Assembly: GCA_012861695.1 (NCBI GenBank)
Contig: JAAOOA010000524.1
Span: 1,557,001 to 1,621,000 of the forward strand
Origin: Trematomus loennbergii
Taxonomy: Eukaryota > Chordata > Actinopteri > Perciformes > Nototheniidae
Length of the DNA: 64,000 nt
Reading direction: 5' to 3'
The notes beneath the pieces are model-generated. The model did not search any database. It had not been told where the DNA came from and was given only the letters and a program-made list of their open reading frames with translations. Position numbers and translations under genes: made by a program. Below are positions 1 through 15,000 of the stretch, piece by piece. How positions within the stretch are numbered: the first letter of the stretch is position 1; each line of letters starts with the position of its first letter.

Positions 1-229
1 GGTTGTTAAGCAACATCGTTATGGGGAAATGCAAGTTTGCGTCCAAATGGTTGGAAGATAAGGAGGAAGGACAATCAATACTGTATATAGTCAATGTGAG
101 GTAAAGTGTGTCGCCAAGGTAACCGGTTAAAACTCGAAGTGGCGATGAGGTCTTAAAATGTATGGAAAGGGTCTTAAAAAAGGTCTTAAAGGTATTACGT
201 TTGACTTGAGGATTCCTGCATCTACCCTG
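1..229. mobile_element. Right part of a dispersed DNA transposon (second copy at 21055)
   Basis: Nearly identical to 21355-21583 and cut by the window edge. It ends in tgcatctaccctg, the inverted form of the CAGGGT start of the other copy. Non-autonomous; superfamily not assigned. Confidence 0.75.
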
Positions 230-2463
230 TCTATCACCTCTTATAGTTTGAGGTGACACTGACATAAATAAAAACTGTTTTAATATTCATCAAATAAAGT
301 AGCCTGTGCGTCACATCCTGCACATTTTCTGCAGGTGGCTTATCCTGAGTTACGGTCCTCCAGCGTCGGTAAACTTACTGTATCATGCATAAACCCGAAA
401 TAATATTGATATTTCTGAACTGAGCAAACACATTTTTAAGAAGTTGATCAAGTCTTTAAACTCAGGCGTTAAAAACTGGAGAATACACAAACGAACACTC
501 TGCGCCATTGCTCTTAACGTATAAATATATATATTTCTGCTTTAATCGTTTTTCCTCCTGTCCACAATTTACACAACAACTTGCACACTTGTTTAGGCAA
601 GGCACGTTTTTTTTCATAGCACATTTCATTAACATAAAGGTAATTCAAAGTGTATTACAAAAACATTAAAAGCATTAAACAAAGGAAACATTTTAATACA
701 TTTAAAAACACTCATTGGTAAGCATATTAGGCATTCTGGGTAACTTGCTCACCTGATTGCACTCTGGGTTACATGAAGTTCAGTTACTGTCATCAATTTC
801 TTTTAGGAATAGGCTATTTATCTATGCTAATAATGTGTTGGATTCATGGTACTGTAATCTGTATTAAATGTATTTAAATAAATTAAAAACATTGGCTAAA
901 CTGCCAGTCTGCCACACACACTGCAAAGTCTGTTGGCTTCATGCAGTCAAATGCCCTGAAGGCTTTTTGTACTGCCATGGCTGAGAATGAATAGGCCATT
1001 CCTAGATCTCCAGGCAAGATAAAAGAATAACTTTGCAACATTTTCATACACCGACAGATATTTGGTTGTCTGCGGTTTGAAAAAAAAAACTTCTTTGGAC
1101 AAACAGTGGTAGCCTTTCTCTTTGGTAATGGACTGTGGAAACACCAGAGACAATAATAATGTTATCAAGTCCAGGAAGTCCGGTGTGCTAATTCCTAAAT
1201 GTATTAACTTGTTGGCAATGAACCTCATAGCCTGGTCATAACCACATCGGGTCTTACACTCACTTTCTAGTCTTTATGTGAAGGAAACACACCCTGCTTA
1301 AACACTAGGACAACTTTAACCGTTACGTTTTCCCTGCTTTTACTCGATGGTTTGAAAAATCTTCCCGTGTTCAGCAGTTTTTCATTTTGTGTGGGTGTTT
1401 TCCTAGCTGTGCGTCAGTGTAGGTGATGTGGGATTATGCCAGATAGCAATCTGTTAGTACATGAGGGCTGTGAGTGGAGTGTGTGGGCGGCTCATTGCGT
1501 GGTGGCAGTACCTCCTGTCCTGTGTTTATGCTGGAAATGGTCCATGGTGCACACATTGAGGCGGTTCAGCTTCATGAAATCAGGACAGGTGATCTGTTTA
1601 CTTCTTCTGGGGAGCGTCTCTGCGCCGTTTACCTTGATGACGGATCAAGCGGCTTATAGACGGGTCTACTGTATGTCGCTGCAGCTTTTAAAGCACTGCT
1701 GTCTAACTCTGCACTAAATCATTGTGTATCTTGCTCCACCTGTTGGCTTTAGGGAGGACATGCATGCAGCAGAAATATGAGCAAAGTATTTAGCATGTCT
1801 TTTTAGTATTAAAGTAGAAGTAAACCAGTGCATGCATGTGGATAAACGGCTGGAAGGTAGTTTAAAAAATGGCAAAGACTGCATTATGGAGTCACATTAA
1901 GTCAGTTTGAGCCTCAAAAATCCTTCTCTGGGCATTAATGTAGCCCTACTAGTCTGTTCAATTATATATTAGACAATCATTTAAATATAACTAAAGTCGT
2001 TCAGGAATCTTCAGTTTTGTTTTATGCGTTTACACGGTTTCTTTTGGAGGGGAAACGTGCCAAATTTTGATCAGTAAAAACTTGTTTTCCAATTGTTTCT
2101 CTCAGTTATTGACTTTGATGAGATGCTAATGTACTTTTGTATTCAACGACCACCGCCCTGTAGTTTTCTTTTAATGCAGAAATGTATTAGTTTGCACAAC
2201 CTATCCTGTATTTGGACAAGGTAGGTATAACAAATGATATTAATGATACACGTTTTCAGCAGCATGTCTCCTTTCTGAACATTAACTTCGATACCGAATG
2301 TATCATTTTATGTAGGTATATCTTACGTTCTGTATTTATTTGATTGGCTTTATTTTATAATCAAGCTCCATTTCTAAGGAGATGTATAATCGGGGCATGG
2401 AAACGTATTTGTTGTTCCCGTACATCCTCACAGCACGTTCTGTGTTCCTGTGGTTTTGAACAG
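230..2463. other. rasa2 intron, no gene seen
   Basis: AT-rich intron. I searched for the preceding rasa2 exon (expected to encode a C2B segment ending in Trp) and did not find it. Short open frames here have no recognisable product. Confidence 0.6.
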
Positions 2464-2617
2464 GTATCTCCTCCAGCCCAAAGGGAACGGCAGCAAGTCA
2501 AAGTCCGATGATCTGGGATCTTTGCGTCTGAAGCTGACCTACATCGAAGACACGGTGCTGCCATCTGCCTTCTACACACCGCTCTGCAACCTGCTGCTCA
2601 AATCCCCCGACGTGAAG
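2464..2617 (+). CDS. rasa2: rasa2 exon (window exon 1): C2B end to GAP start
   Basis: Begins after the AG of ttgaacag with the third base of a codon and reads YLLQPKGNG, then [20 protein letters not shown], then LLLKSPDVK. It ends in phase 0 at gtagga. LGSLRL followed by YTED/YIED is the entry to the RasGAP domain in RASA2/3. The preceding exon (ending in the first two bases of Trp) was not found in 1-2463. Confidence 0.93.
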
Positions 2618-5600
2618 GTAGGAGCTCAAGTTACACCGGAAGAAAAACCCTAAAAGGACAAACTCAAGTGTATATCTCTGAGAAAAGGACACCAAAGCCT
2701 TTCTGCGGCTCATTAGAATCCAATTGTTCCTGATAGATATGTCTATTTCCTTTTCATTTAAAATGTATCAAGAAGGGCTGCACATTTTATCCAAAGTGCA
2801 ATATTTTAATTGCAGGAAGTGTAATGTTTGTTAAAGGCCACATTTGTGATGCTGAAAGAAGTCCTGACCTACAAACGGTTCTAGAGACTTAATAAGAAAA
2901 TCCTTCTTTGATCCAGATCCTCTTTAAAAAATCACACAATGATCAAAACCATTTTTCCAAATGTCCCTAGTTACAAATACAATTAGTTGCAAATTGTTTT
3001 GTTCCTTGTTTCATACTCCCTGTTTGTTTCTTCTCTCATTGCCATTAATGTACGGGTGCTTTTCATTATGCAAACGTGTGCTTCCTCGTGTCCTTTCTCC
3101 TCCTGTGACCCGTGAATCGTTCCCTCTCTGCCATCGTGGAGGATTTTCAAACACCTTAAATGCACCTCTCATCCTCAGATTGAGGAGGCTTCTAGAGGAG
3201 CTTAGAGACAGTTTTGTACTACATGTGATTCTTTTAGAAAGTGGCGTGACGTTTAAATGCCAGACCTGCTCTACATGTGGCACAGTTGGTGAAGCAGATA
3301 GCTGTAACAACCTTTTTAAAAGCGATACAAGCACAAACATTCCCATATTTCAAGAACACTGCCATTGTCTGCCAAGGAACCAGTATTTGACCACAGAGTT
3401 TTAACTACTGAATCAAGTCTGGTATTTAATTGTATGTTTTTTTTACTATGGGAAGGTCAAACTTAGAAATCTAAAGAATAGATTTCAAAATATTGCTGCT
3501 GGTTTATAAAGCTTTGAATGGTTTAGGCCCAAAATACATGTCTGACCTATGCTAAATTATGAACCATCCAGATCTCTCAGGTCTTCAGGGACTGGTCAGC
3601 TTTCTGTCCCCAGAGTCAGAACTAAACATGGAGAAGCAGCGTTCAGTTATTATGCTCCAAATATCTGGAACAAACTCCCAGAAACTGCAGGTCCGCTGCA
3701 ACTCTTACTACTTTTAAATCCAGGCTGAAGACTTTTCTTTTTGCCGCTGCTTTTAATTGAACTATTCACATCTTAAACTGCACTGTAACTTTTAACTTTT
3801 ATCCATGTATTTTTTCTTTTAATGTTTATTTTATTATCTTTTCTTTTTAATGACTGATTTTAAATGCCATTTTCTTAATGTCTTCCATTTTTGTAAAGCA
3901 CTTTGAATTGCCTTGTGTTGAAAGGTGCTATAAAATAAACTTGCCTTGCCTTAGAATTTAGAAACTTCTTCAGAGATGTTTTCTGTCCTTTTTAAACACA
4001 CAATGTTAAAATACTAGGATTTGGGACACTTCACTAATACTAGATTCTATGGTGGCAAAATGAGTGAGCCGTCACTGAACCCCATGCTGAGTTTCGTAGC
4101 AGTGATGTCTCCAGCCTAGTACTACTCTACACTCCTACACCCAAATGACCTCCACCACCTCAACTACCATGCATTTCAGGCTACCCAGTTTTCCATTTGT
4201 AGATTATTTTGATTTGTGTGGCTTACATATTATCACATATAAGAGGCTTCTGAGTAATTCCTGAGGTCTACATTCAGTTTCTGCGTGATTAAATAATGTA
4301 TGATTTGACACTAAGATCATTCATAAAGGGCAAGTGAAAGGGATTGTATAGCAACCAATGATATTTCTAAACCATCAGTGTTGGCCATCTTGGATTTTTT
4401 TCAATGACTAACAGGCTTTTTTTTATAAAGAATAGGAGTTTATGTGCCAATGTTAGTACTTGTACCCACTTTTTCAAATATTCCTGTGGTATATTTAATG
4501 ATCTAGCTAAGGCACCAAGGATTTCTCATTTGGCAGCTTCGGCTCCTTCGTTCTCGCCTCTTTTCTTGCCATCTCCAAGACACGTTGGCATAATGAAAAG
4601 CCACCTATATATTTCATTTCTTCACCCTCTCACCTTCCCCTCTTTCTCCCGGCCTCCTTCAGCGCATCTTCTGCAAGACACTTTAGCACAGGGGTGTCCA
4701 ACTACGGCCCGGGGCCATTTGAATCGGCCCTCAGCAAATTAAAAAAGTATAATGGAATATGGCCCACAAAGGAAGCTAGTGCTTGTCTTATATTGTACTT
4801 CTTAACTATATATGTAAATATATTACACAGTTACATTCATGAGTTAATAAGACCACTTTCAAATAAATTCAGTCAATTAAAGTTGGAAACATTTTCTAAC
4901 ATATTGATAAGAAATATTGATAAGAAAAAAGCCCAATGACTTATTTACAAGCTTGAAATACACCCTTCCTATTTCTCCTTATTATAATCAATCTGAGGGA
5001 TGATCTGCCAACACTCACAAGCATCATTTACCTTCATTTGATTGATTTTGCTAACTTATAACTGAACCTATGAGGCGATGTACCTCTAGTGAGCGGCCCA
5101 GCCTTTCGTATATTTTTCTGTATGTGGCCCTCGGTGAAAAAAGTTTGGACACCCCTGCTTTAGCATAATGAAAAGCCACCTATGTATTTCATGACTTCCC
5201 CCTCTCACCTTCCCCTCTCTCTCCCGGCCTCCTTCATTCAGCCCATCTCGGCGTCAGCAGCTCACATCTTAGGGGACATCTGCAGAGAGCGCCACGAGGC
5301 CGTCCTGCCCACGGTCCGGCTGCTGCTCCACCACAACCGCTTTGTGCCTTTCGTCTCTGCGGTGGCAGCGCTGGAGCTGGAAAACACTCAGTGAGTTTAC
5401 ACACGAACATATACAGTACATGGATACAGATTATTATCATGGTAACCTCTCTTAACCCTAAAGTTAAGTTCCCTTTTTTTCTCCACAACGTTGGTGTTAT
5501 TGTTCTATTTTCATGCATCATTTGTACCGGCTGTGATAATGCAACCAAAGTGAATTTAGAAACAGGAAGTAGTTCTGCAAAACAATAAATGGGAAGTCTG

Positions 5601-5989
5601 GATGATTCTCACGTTATCTTTATTTATTTTTTAACTTTGATAAACGTGTTACTGGACTAGAATCACTTTACTCAAATTGAAGATTTCTTTTATATTTTTT
5701 GTCATTAATTATCAGAATATTTTTATTCCATCGGGTTCTGTAACAGTTGATTTACTTGAGAATGAAATACTTAAAAGATACATACAAAAAAAATAGAATA
5801 CAAATACTGTAATGCAAGAATGTGCAATAAGGATAAAAATTAAAATGTATAAAGACAGAATTAAGTATTTGTCAACACAAGAAGTTTTAAAGTGACGCGA
5901 GAAGTTATCCAAATAGTGAGAAGCTTTGGATGTAAAATCAGTTTTGTTGTTAAAATAAGAAATGTTGTCAAACCTGTATATAATATACG

Positions 5990-6021
<32 letters not shown>

Positions 6022-9000
6022 TGTGTCCTTACAGGGAGGCTAACACTATATTCCGTGGCAACTCACTGGCAACACGCTGCATCGACGACATGATGAAGAT
6101 TGTGGGAAAGAATTACCTGGCTGTTACCCTGAAGCCTGTAATAGATGAGGTATGACGAGCACACACACACACACACACACACGCTCACACACACACACAC
6201 GCACACACACACACACACACGCTCACACACATTCACACACACACACGCTCACACACATTCACACACACACACTCACACACACACACGCTCACACACATTC
6301 ACACACACACACGCTCACACACATTCACACACACCACACACACACACACGCTCACACACACGCTCACACTCACACACACACACACACACACACACATGCA
6401 TGCTCACACTCTCACACACACACACACACACACACGCGCTCACACACACTCACTCACGCTCACACACACACGCTCACACACGCACACACACGTACACACA
6501 CACACACATACACACACACATGTACACACACACACACACATGTACACACACACACACACATGTACACACACACACATGTACACACACACACGCGCTCACA
6601 CACACTCGCTCACACACACACACACGCTCACACACACACATGTACACACACACGTACACACACATGTACACACACACGCTCACACACACGCTCACACACA
6701 CGCTCACACACACTCACACACATGCACACTCTCACACACACTCACACGCTCACACACATTCACACGCTCACACACATGCTCACTCACACATGCTCACTCA
6801 CACATGCTCACTCACACACTCACTCACGCTCACACACTCACACACACACACTCACTCACTCACACACACTCTCACACACATGCTCTCACTCTCACTCTCA
6901 CTCTCACACACACTCTCACACACACTCTCACACACATGCTCTCACTCTCACTCTCACTCTCACACACACTCTCACACACACTCTCACACACATGCTCTCA
7001 CTCTCACTCTCACACACACACTCTCACACACATGCTCTCACTCTCACACACATTCACACTCACACTCACACACACTACAACACTGGTCTACTTGCATCTT
7101 CAAAATGTGCTATATTTATTCTTTGTCGTCATTTTTTGTCTTCTATCTCTGACTTAACATTGCTTCATGTTAAAGGGCATATGAAATGCTATTTTTAGTT
7201 TAGAGACGTTTGAAAAATGTCTTGATCCCCTGTTAATGTCCTTTAATTTCAAGAAACTAGGAAAACATTTGCATTTACACAGAGCACAGAAATCTCAATC
7301 AGTCATTTCTCATTTCTCAGGCCTGACTGTTGTTGTTTTGTCTTCTATAGATCTGTGAATCCAACAAAACATGTGAGATAGACCCGGTTAAACTAAAGGA
7401 AGGTGACAACGTGGTGGTGAACAAGGTAAACACCTGACTCTTATGGCACATTTCCACTGCAGCGCGTAGCACGGTTTAAGCGTGCCGTACCAAACCCGGC
7501 CGTTTTTGGTTGAGTTTCCACGAGGGGTAGTTCCCGCTAACGGGTACTTTTCACAGTTTTCTGGCTCTCCAAAATCGTGGTTCTTTCCGGGCCAACAACC
7601 AGGCTGAGTATGCTAAACTAGTGAGAGAATCGCTGGCAACTACAACAAAATGAACATATTTGACCGTGATTTAATTGTAATACACGTTTCAAAATGATGC
7701 CGAAGTAACAACATACTGATACCGGTTAGTAAAAACCATGAATTAATGCTTTGACAAGTCTGCAGACAGACGGCAGGCGAAAAACCTTTTAAAATGCGTG
7801 TTTTCTGAATGGAGATCGGCTAAGCTAACGCAGTATATGCTCCGACCGTCCACACTCACAACAACGGCCTATACAGACATAAATAAACCAGCGACTGTAT
7901 TCACCATGACACAGACAGTCTGTGGTTTGTACTTGTTTAACTTTTGTCTAGTTTCTGAACAGATATGAGGAGCTGTGAGCTCTGAGTGCTAACAGCTAAC
8001 GGCTGATGTTGGTTTGTGTTTCACATTGAAGATGAAGTCACGGCTCCGCCTACACTGCGTTACTATAGTTACTGCCCCAGCAACTAAACTCTAATGGAAA
8101 CACAGCATAAAGTGAGCCTGGCCTACCAAGGCCTAACTATACCGTACTAAGCCGTGCGAGGCCCTGCAGTGGAAACGCGCCATTACAGACCTCGACACAG
8201 ACACAAAATACAACTTATTTAATCAAGTTGATAAATCCTATAATAAGACTATCTATCTGAATGCCTGTGTAATTTGTCTTCCACATTTGACTGTAGGCCT
8301 TTTTCCTTTTTAGATATGAGGTTTCCTCTCTTTTTTATGATGGTTTGAATGAAAGCAGCACTAATGTTTTTGTTTATTGTGCAGGAGAACCTTCAGGGTT
8401 ACGTGCAGAAGGTTTTCTCCTCCATCACCCAGTCCAGCTCCAGCTGCCCCCCCCTGATGTGTGACGTCTTCAGGTCCCTGAGGAACCTGGCCTGCAAACG
8501 CTTTTCAGGTAAGAGCCTGTAGTAGGGCTGCCAGATTTGGAATAGATAATCACAATTATTTTTGATTCAATTGCAATATGATTCAGAATATTAAAATGAA
8601 TGATAATTTTTGCATCATTATATTATTATTATTATTGACTGGACCAAATAATTTATGCAATTTGTTCAATTATAAGTTATATTATTTGTTTATTGATTGT
8701 TGTATCTTTTTAATCGCAATGTTTTGTAGTTTTTGCTTTAAATGGTATTTCATGGACACAATATTTAACACATTGTCGAGGCAATGGTCAGATTTTCTCG
8801 CCTTCAAAATAAAAAAAATAAAAACGAAGAATTCTCACAGTTCTAAAACTTGTATTATATACCTCTATCACTAGCTTTATTTACCAACAGTACATTTTAC
8901 ACTGAGTTTATACCTTTTTTTTATAGATATTTAATTACATTTTCTATTTATTTTTGATATTTTTAATTAATGTGCAATGCCTTCTAATCATTTTGCTGTA

Positions 9001-12000
9001 ATCAATTAAATCTAATCATTAATAGATAATAAACTGGTGATGTTCCCTTATTGTTTTTCGTGACGTGTTTATAAAACTTTCAAAATGATTGAGTGAGTTT
9101 TTGCTGTAAAGCCAGAGGCCTGTACTACGAAGCCGGACTTTCGCTTAGCGAGCTAACTTCAGGGTAAACTCTGAGTTTCCGGTCCTACGACGCTGGTTCT
9201 CTTTTTACTTATGCTGAACGGCTAGCCTGCTCCGGAGCAGGTTGGTTGCAGGATAAGAGATCAACTCAGTGAAAGCACCGCCTGCTGACCAATCAGAGCT
9301 CCGTGTGCGGAGTTTAAAGCGATCCAGTCATATTACAGGATAAGGAAATACAGAAAAACTGCCGTTGCAGGAAAGACAGCCGGCAAAATCAACTGACTGT
9401 GTGAACGTGAAAATTAATAGAATATCCCCTCCCATCTTCAGAGCAATCTGACTATTATAATATTAGCGTTAAGAAAGCTTACTTAAATATCTGCCACAAC
9501 ATAAGTAACCGGATCAGAGTAACATTAAGTACACTGTGAGTCGATGTGTCCCATTATCATTCATATCATATCACATCATAATGTATCATATATTTCCTTA
9601 TCTGAGTCAGCTTCTTGAGCCGTATCTGGCCGTGCAACACTCACAGTGTCACATACTGTATGCAGAAGTATTATTTTAAGCAACACATTAAATTGACGAA
9701 ACACTCAAGTCAAATGTAATTAAAGTCAGATCGTGTCTTGGACGGGGCAGTGATATCATAAATCTGTCAATGTACGCATTCAAACGCTTTTCTTTTACCA
9801 GCTGTATTCACCTTGCAGGTGCAGCTATGTGGCTTTTATCCTGGGTAAAGTGTTTAAGTCATGGATGTTTAAAGTTAACTTCTTCATATGTCTAATATTA
9901 TAGTTGACTTTTCATTCAGGAAGTATGACGCTGCGCTGTCAGTACGCTTCTCCATGTTTGTGATTGGTCAAATGTTGCTAGCCCCGCCCCTTTCATGTGA
10001 ACGCGCACTCAGCCGGTCAGAGAAACCCTGGTTTGAGTTACCGAGTTGATAACCAGCGTCGTAGGACCGCTTAGCGAGAGCGCGTTTGTTTTGGGTTAGT
10101 TAAGCCGGGTAACTCAAACATATCCAGGGTCTGTTGAACTGGATTCGTTTTTGACGTGTTGTTTGGGGGTCCTTTTGATAAATGTGGTTTTATTGCTCGA
10201 TTTGACTTACATTTCGCCTGATAAATGAAATGTTTCATTGTTTCTCCCTGCAGCTGACCCACATGTCCAGTACTCGGCCGTCAGCAGCTTTGTGTTCCTG
10301 CGGTTCTTCGCCGTCGCTGTTCTTTCTCCGCACTCCTTCCAGCTCCGCTCCCACCACCCTGTGAGTGCACTGTCCCAACACCTTTAATAGATATACTGGA
10401 AGACTAGTTGTGATTTTACATTTCTCTTTTCATTCCAGGACCCTGAGATCTCCCGCACGCTCACCCTCATCTCAAAAACAATCCAGACGCTGGGCAGCTG
10501 GGGGAGTCTGTCGAAAAAAATGGTAAGAGTAAAAATAAATATGATGGCAAAGTGAGAGGAAGGGTAGCACTCTGTAGGATTAGGGTTTTTCTGATTTGCT
10601 TTGGCTCAAGGAGTTACAATGTCTGAACAATACTTTTAGCAGTCTTGAATGTCTGATTCGTTTAAGCAAACAGAACTAAACAGATATTTGTAACTAAAGC
10701 TGCCTTCACATGACAAGTGTGTAAAACGGCTCTGTGCAGATTGTGTGTTTCTGTGGAGAAATCGGTGCCGTCCGACTAGGTCTGTGCGATTATGGGAAAA
10801 ATCATAATCACGATTATTTGGTCAATAATTGATATCACGATTATTAAATATGATTATTCATTGACTTTGAAAACATCCATTTATTGAACTTTAAAACAAA
10901 TACAAATAATAATTTGAACAGTATCTTTTTAACTGTTGATTACCCTGAACATATAATTCAACTGAAAAACCAATACAAAAATAAATGATACATTTATATT
11001 TACATTTAAATAAATAATATCAAAAATAATAAATACCAATAAACAAGATCAACAAATATTTTGGAGCACACTTCAACAAGCTACTAAACATATATAAATA
11101 TGATAAATACAAATAAATTAGACTAAAATAAATTAGATCAAATATGTTGTAACCAAGCAACGCAAAATAATCGTTTTTTACGATTATGTTGTTTTCGTAA
11201 TTGCGATTAAAATACGATTAATTGCACAGCCCTACGTCCGACCATGCAGAAGCGCTACCTCTTTGGACTGCTTCACGTAGAGAAAAACACATTTCCACTT
11301 TGGTTGTATTGGCCAACATGCAAACAAACTAGGTTTAGAAAGATGTTGATACCCCTTGAAACGGTTTACTTTAAGTTTAGAGAATATCACGACTTTTTAA
11401 AAAGAGCCCAAAATAAATTAGGTAAAACTGTAATAACGGCATTTGTAAGAGTGATTTGTTTGCAGTCTATGTTTTAGAGGAACAGTCAATAGTGTAAAAT
11501 ATAGTCACTCAATGTTTTTTCCAACTTTTTGAAATGCAATATCATAAATTCTGTGTTTTTTTTTGTATTTCTTTCTGTCTCTTTGTAGTCTAGCTTCAAA
11601 GAAACCTACATGTACGACTTCTTCAAATCATTCCAAGAAGACAAGTGTATCGAAAAAGTAAAAAAGGTACATTTACCTAAAGCTCTGTAGAATTGTTCTC
11701 CTTTTTATTTTTCATTTTAAATGATTAACACTGAAATGATTCTGTTGTCCAGTTCCTTGATGAGATCTCCACTAACGTCAGCAAAGAGTCCAGTGTGCTG
11801 GAGGACGCTGTGGTGCTGAAGGAGGGGTGAGTGTTCGATATGAGCCTGATCAACAGGAAGTGAGGCGAAGCTAAGTGAAGCTAAGTGAAGCTAAGTGAAG
11901 CTAAGTGAAGCTAAGTGAAGCTAAGTGAAGCTAAGTGAAGCTAAGTGAAGCTAAGTGAAGCTAAGGCCCAATCCCAAACCACGCCCTACACCCTACCCCT

Positions 12001-15000
12001 ACACACTCCCCCTCCGTGACGTAGTGAACTCCGTGGAGTGACACTCGCAGCTCAACGAGGCTCCCTCCTGTCAGATGGAGGGAGTAAATACAGCGGCAAG
12101 CTTTGGGACAAACTCCCCTCTCTCCGGCAGAAACAGGAAATGCCGTAACTGTATGTAACAACGGTTTCAAATCAGCATCTCTTGGAAAAAACATTTAAAT
12201 TAATAACTCAAATAAAACTCCAAACATCTTTAATTGGGTTACTTTTTTGTAAAGCTCTTTAGTTTTAAACCTGATGTTTATAAGCTTCTTAGTTTTTGCA
12301 ACAGTCTGTAAATATACACAACTTTATAATAAAATGCACACATTTATATTTTTCTAGACTAAACACAAGTATATGATCCTAAGTTAAAAAAATACGAGGT
12401 TATCATGAGGTTGTTAACATCGCAGTTTATCAGTGGATGTTTGCTGGAACTGTTTCTAAACAGCGTGTTTCCTGACGGACACACACAGCGTGACTCCGGT
12501 CAGGTAGAGACCGGTCTCCAGTCAGCACTCGCTGTTTGAGGGCTTGATAACCCACTCCCCCTCCACACCGCTCCACACTCGTTGGTTTGGAACAGCACTT
12601 AATGTGGCGGACCCTCCGCGCGAACGTAGGGTGTAGGGTGTAGGGTGGTAGTAGGGTTGTAGGCCTAAGTGAATATAGTGGCTGCTGCTTCCGTCCTAGA
12701 AAGACAAGGTAAACTTAACTAATGTGCATTTAAAAAAAGAGCAATAGTTTCGGCGAAAACTAAAAGGTACCTTGGGGTCAGATTAGAATTTTCCAAAGGG
12801 GGGTTCGTTTAGCATGAAGCACTTGAAATAACTAAAGGATAAGTTAAAAAATAAAGTAGAAAGAAAGTGAGGTGGTGGGAAAACTAAATGCCATTTTATA
12901 ATATAATATGTTTCTTAATATCTTTCATTTTTGTAATAAACTTGCCTTGCCTTTAAGAATTAGAATTCCTTTATTAGTCCCACAGCGGGGATATTTACAG
13001 TAAAAGTGGTATAGCAGGTAAAAATAAGGCATGACATAATATATAAACAACATTTAAGTGGCCTGTTGTATTATCTTTTTGCAGCTGGACAAAGAAAATG
13101 CAATTCTTTTATTTGTTTTTCATCATCTTAAACTCCTTTTTAATCTTGTGTGTGTCCTTGTAGGGAAGTACAGAAGCGAGCCCAGGGGAGGAAACGACTT
13201 GGAAAGAAAAACTTTAAGAAGCGATGGCTCAGACTGACCAATAGGGAGCTCTCCTACCACAAACATAAAGGTGAGATCCAGTTTATAATGACAACTTGTT
13301 GCATAATATAAAATCAAACCAACAGGAGAAAGCTGCATGCAGTACTTTCTGTCATGGTGTCATTCTTAATGCTACCACCAGGGGGCGCCAAAGTAAAACG
13401 TTCAAATCCTGTCACCGTTATATTGTTTTTATACATAATTATCAAAGCCTTGGAAATCATTATTATCATATATAATCAGTGGTGTAGTGGGGATTTTTTT
13501 ACTGGGTGGCCGGGGACTGGACACTGGACGCGCTCGTGAACTGTCAAGGGGGGAGGTTAACTGTGGACCTCTGTGGCCTGTCAGCGCAACTTATATGATG
13601 CCGTTTAAAAAATATAATAATAAAGGGCGGTGCCGGCCGTCAGCGAACCGAGCCGGCCTTTCTGCGCGACTGTCACTCAAATGCGGGACATAGTCTCAAT
13701 TTGTGGGACGCGAGACAAATGATAAAAATGCTATGTGTTTAGTCCCGCACAAAGAGGGACACTTGGTCACCCTACACACACACACGGTGCTGCCCCTCAC
13801 ACACACAGTGCTGCCCCTCACACACACACACGCTTCAAATCAAGTTGCATAAATACTTGAGCTACGTTTTTATTATAATTACTGTGAAATGTATTATGTT
13901 TTCGTCATTATTACATCAAATACACACTTGCAACTGATAACTCTATTACATTTTTTTTTAAAAACATGCTTCAAAAGGTGGGGGCTTCAAATAAGTGGGG
14001 GGACGGCGATCCCCCGCGTCCAACGACCACTACACCACTGTATATAATAAATGGAAAGGCAGCATATGTAGAAAGGAATATGTACACGGAGGCATGTGGG
14101 GCAGTGGGTTGTGCGTTGGTGTTCAGATCAGGGGGTCACAGGTTCAAACCCCACTGCAGTCAGCATGTCGTTGTGTCCCTGAGACACTTCACCCCAAATT
14201 GCTCCTGTGGGGATTGTAAAAAAGCGTCTAACATGTAATGTAATGTATAAATGGAGATCTCAAGCTCATTATGTAAATAAGGGGTGTCAAAACATTTTTA
14301 CAATGAAAAAATAAGGATCAAACAATCATAAAATCATGTTTCTAGACCTGAAAAACCCCCATAATATATGCATCTAATGTTATTTTTCTAAATAACTTGC
14401 AACTCAAAGTGCAACGTTTGACATTACAGTGGTTTAGTGGTTAGCCCACATATTACAAAATGTGCTGTTTTATATATTACATGTATTTCTAATGCACATC
14501 ATTGCTCTCTGGAGCTTTTTGGATATGGGTTTTCACAGAGACTCGAAGACACCCTGCAGTGTGAACAGTTATAACTCAAAAAATGTTTTAGAAAATGTAT
14601 ATGATCATACGGTTTAGATCAGCAGGAAGCTTTCCGATCGCACCATTTCCTGCAGCGAACTGGACTATGGGAACATTTTACAGCGTTAAATGCACTTTTT
14701 AAAAAATGTTGTGGTTACTAACCTGCCATTTAGTCTGTGAGAACTCATCCAACGTTATATTGTGGACCTTGCAAATGTTGATTTGAACAGAAGAAAATAG
14801 CTTTTACTACTCTGGGTGGATTATCTTTCAGAAATTACCCTAAATATATATATGTTTAAAGCACTGGGTTGTAAAAATACACCTACGCCTTCTTATATTT
14901 TAGAGCTCTTACAACTACACTGTACACCACACATGGGTTGTTCTTACCTCTGACTGTCACTTTGTATTATTCTAGTTTCATTTTTTACACGTTTGCTTTT

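Noticed and set aside
1436..1717. ORFs at 1436-1717 as the missing upstream rasa2 exon
   Set aside because: No resemblance to the C2B segment that should precede YLLQPKGNG and no suitable phase-2 donor after Trp.
2961..3404. 147-residue ORF in rasa2 intron 1
   Set aside because: No recognisable domain, no match across strands, interior of an intron, composition like non-coding DNA.
6145..7198. Long His/Thr ORFs, and Cys/Val ORFs at 28.5, 31.7, 35.4, 43 and 45.5 kb
   Set aside because: Direct translations of CA/GT microsatellites.
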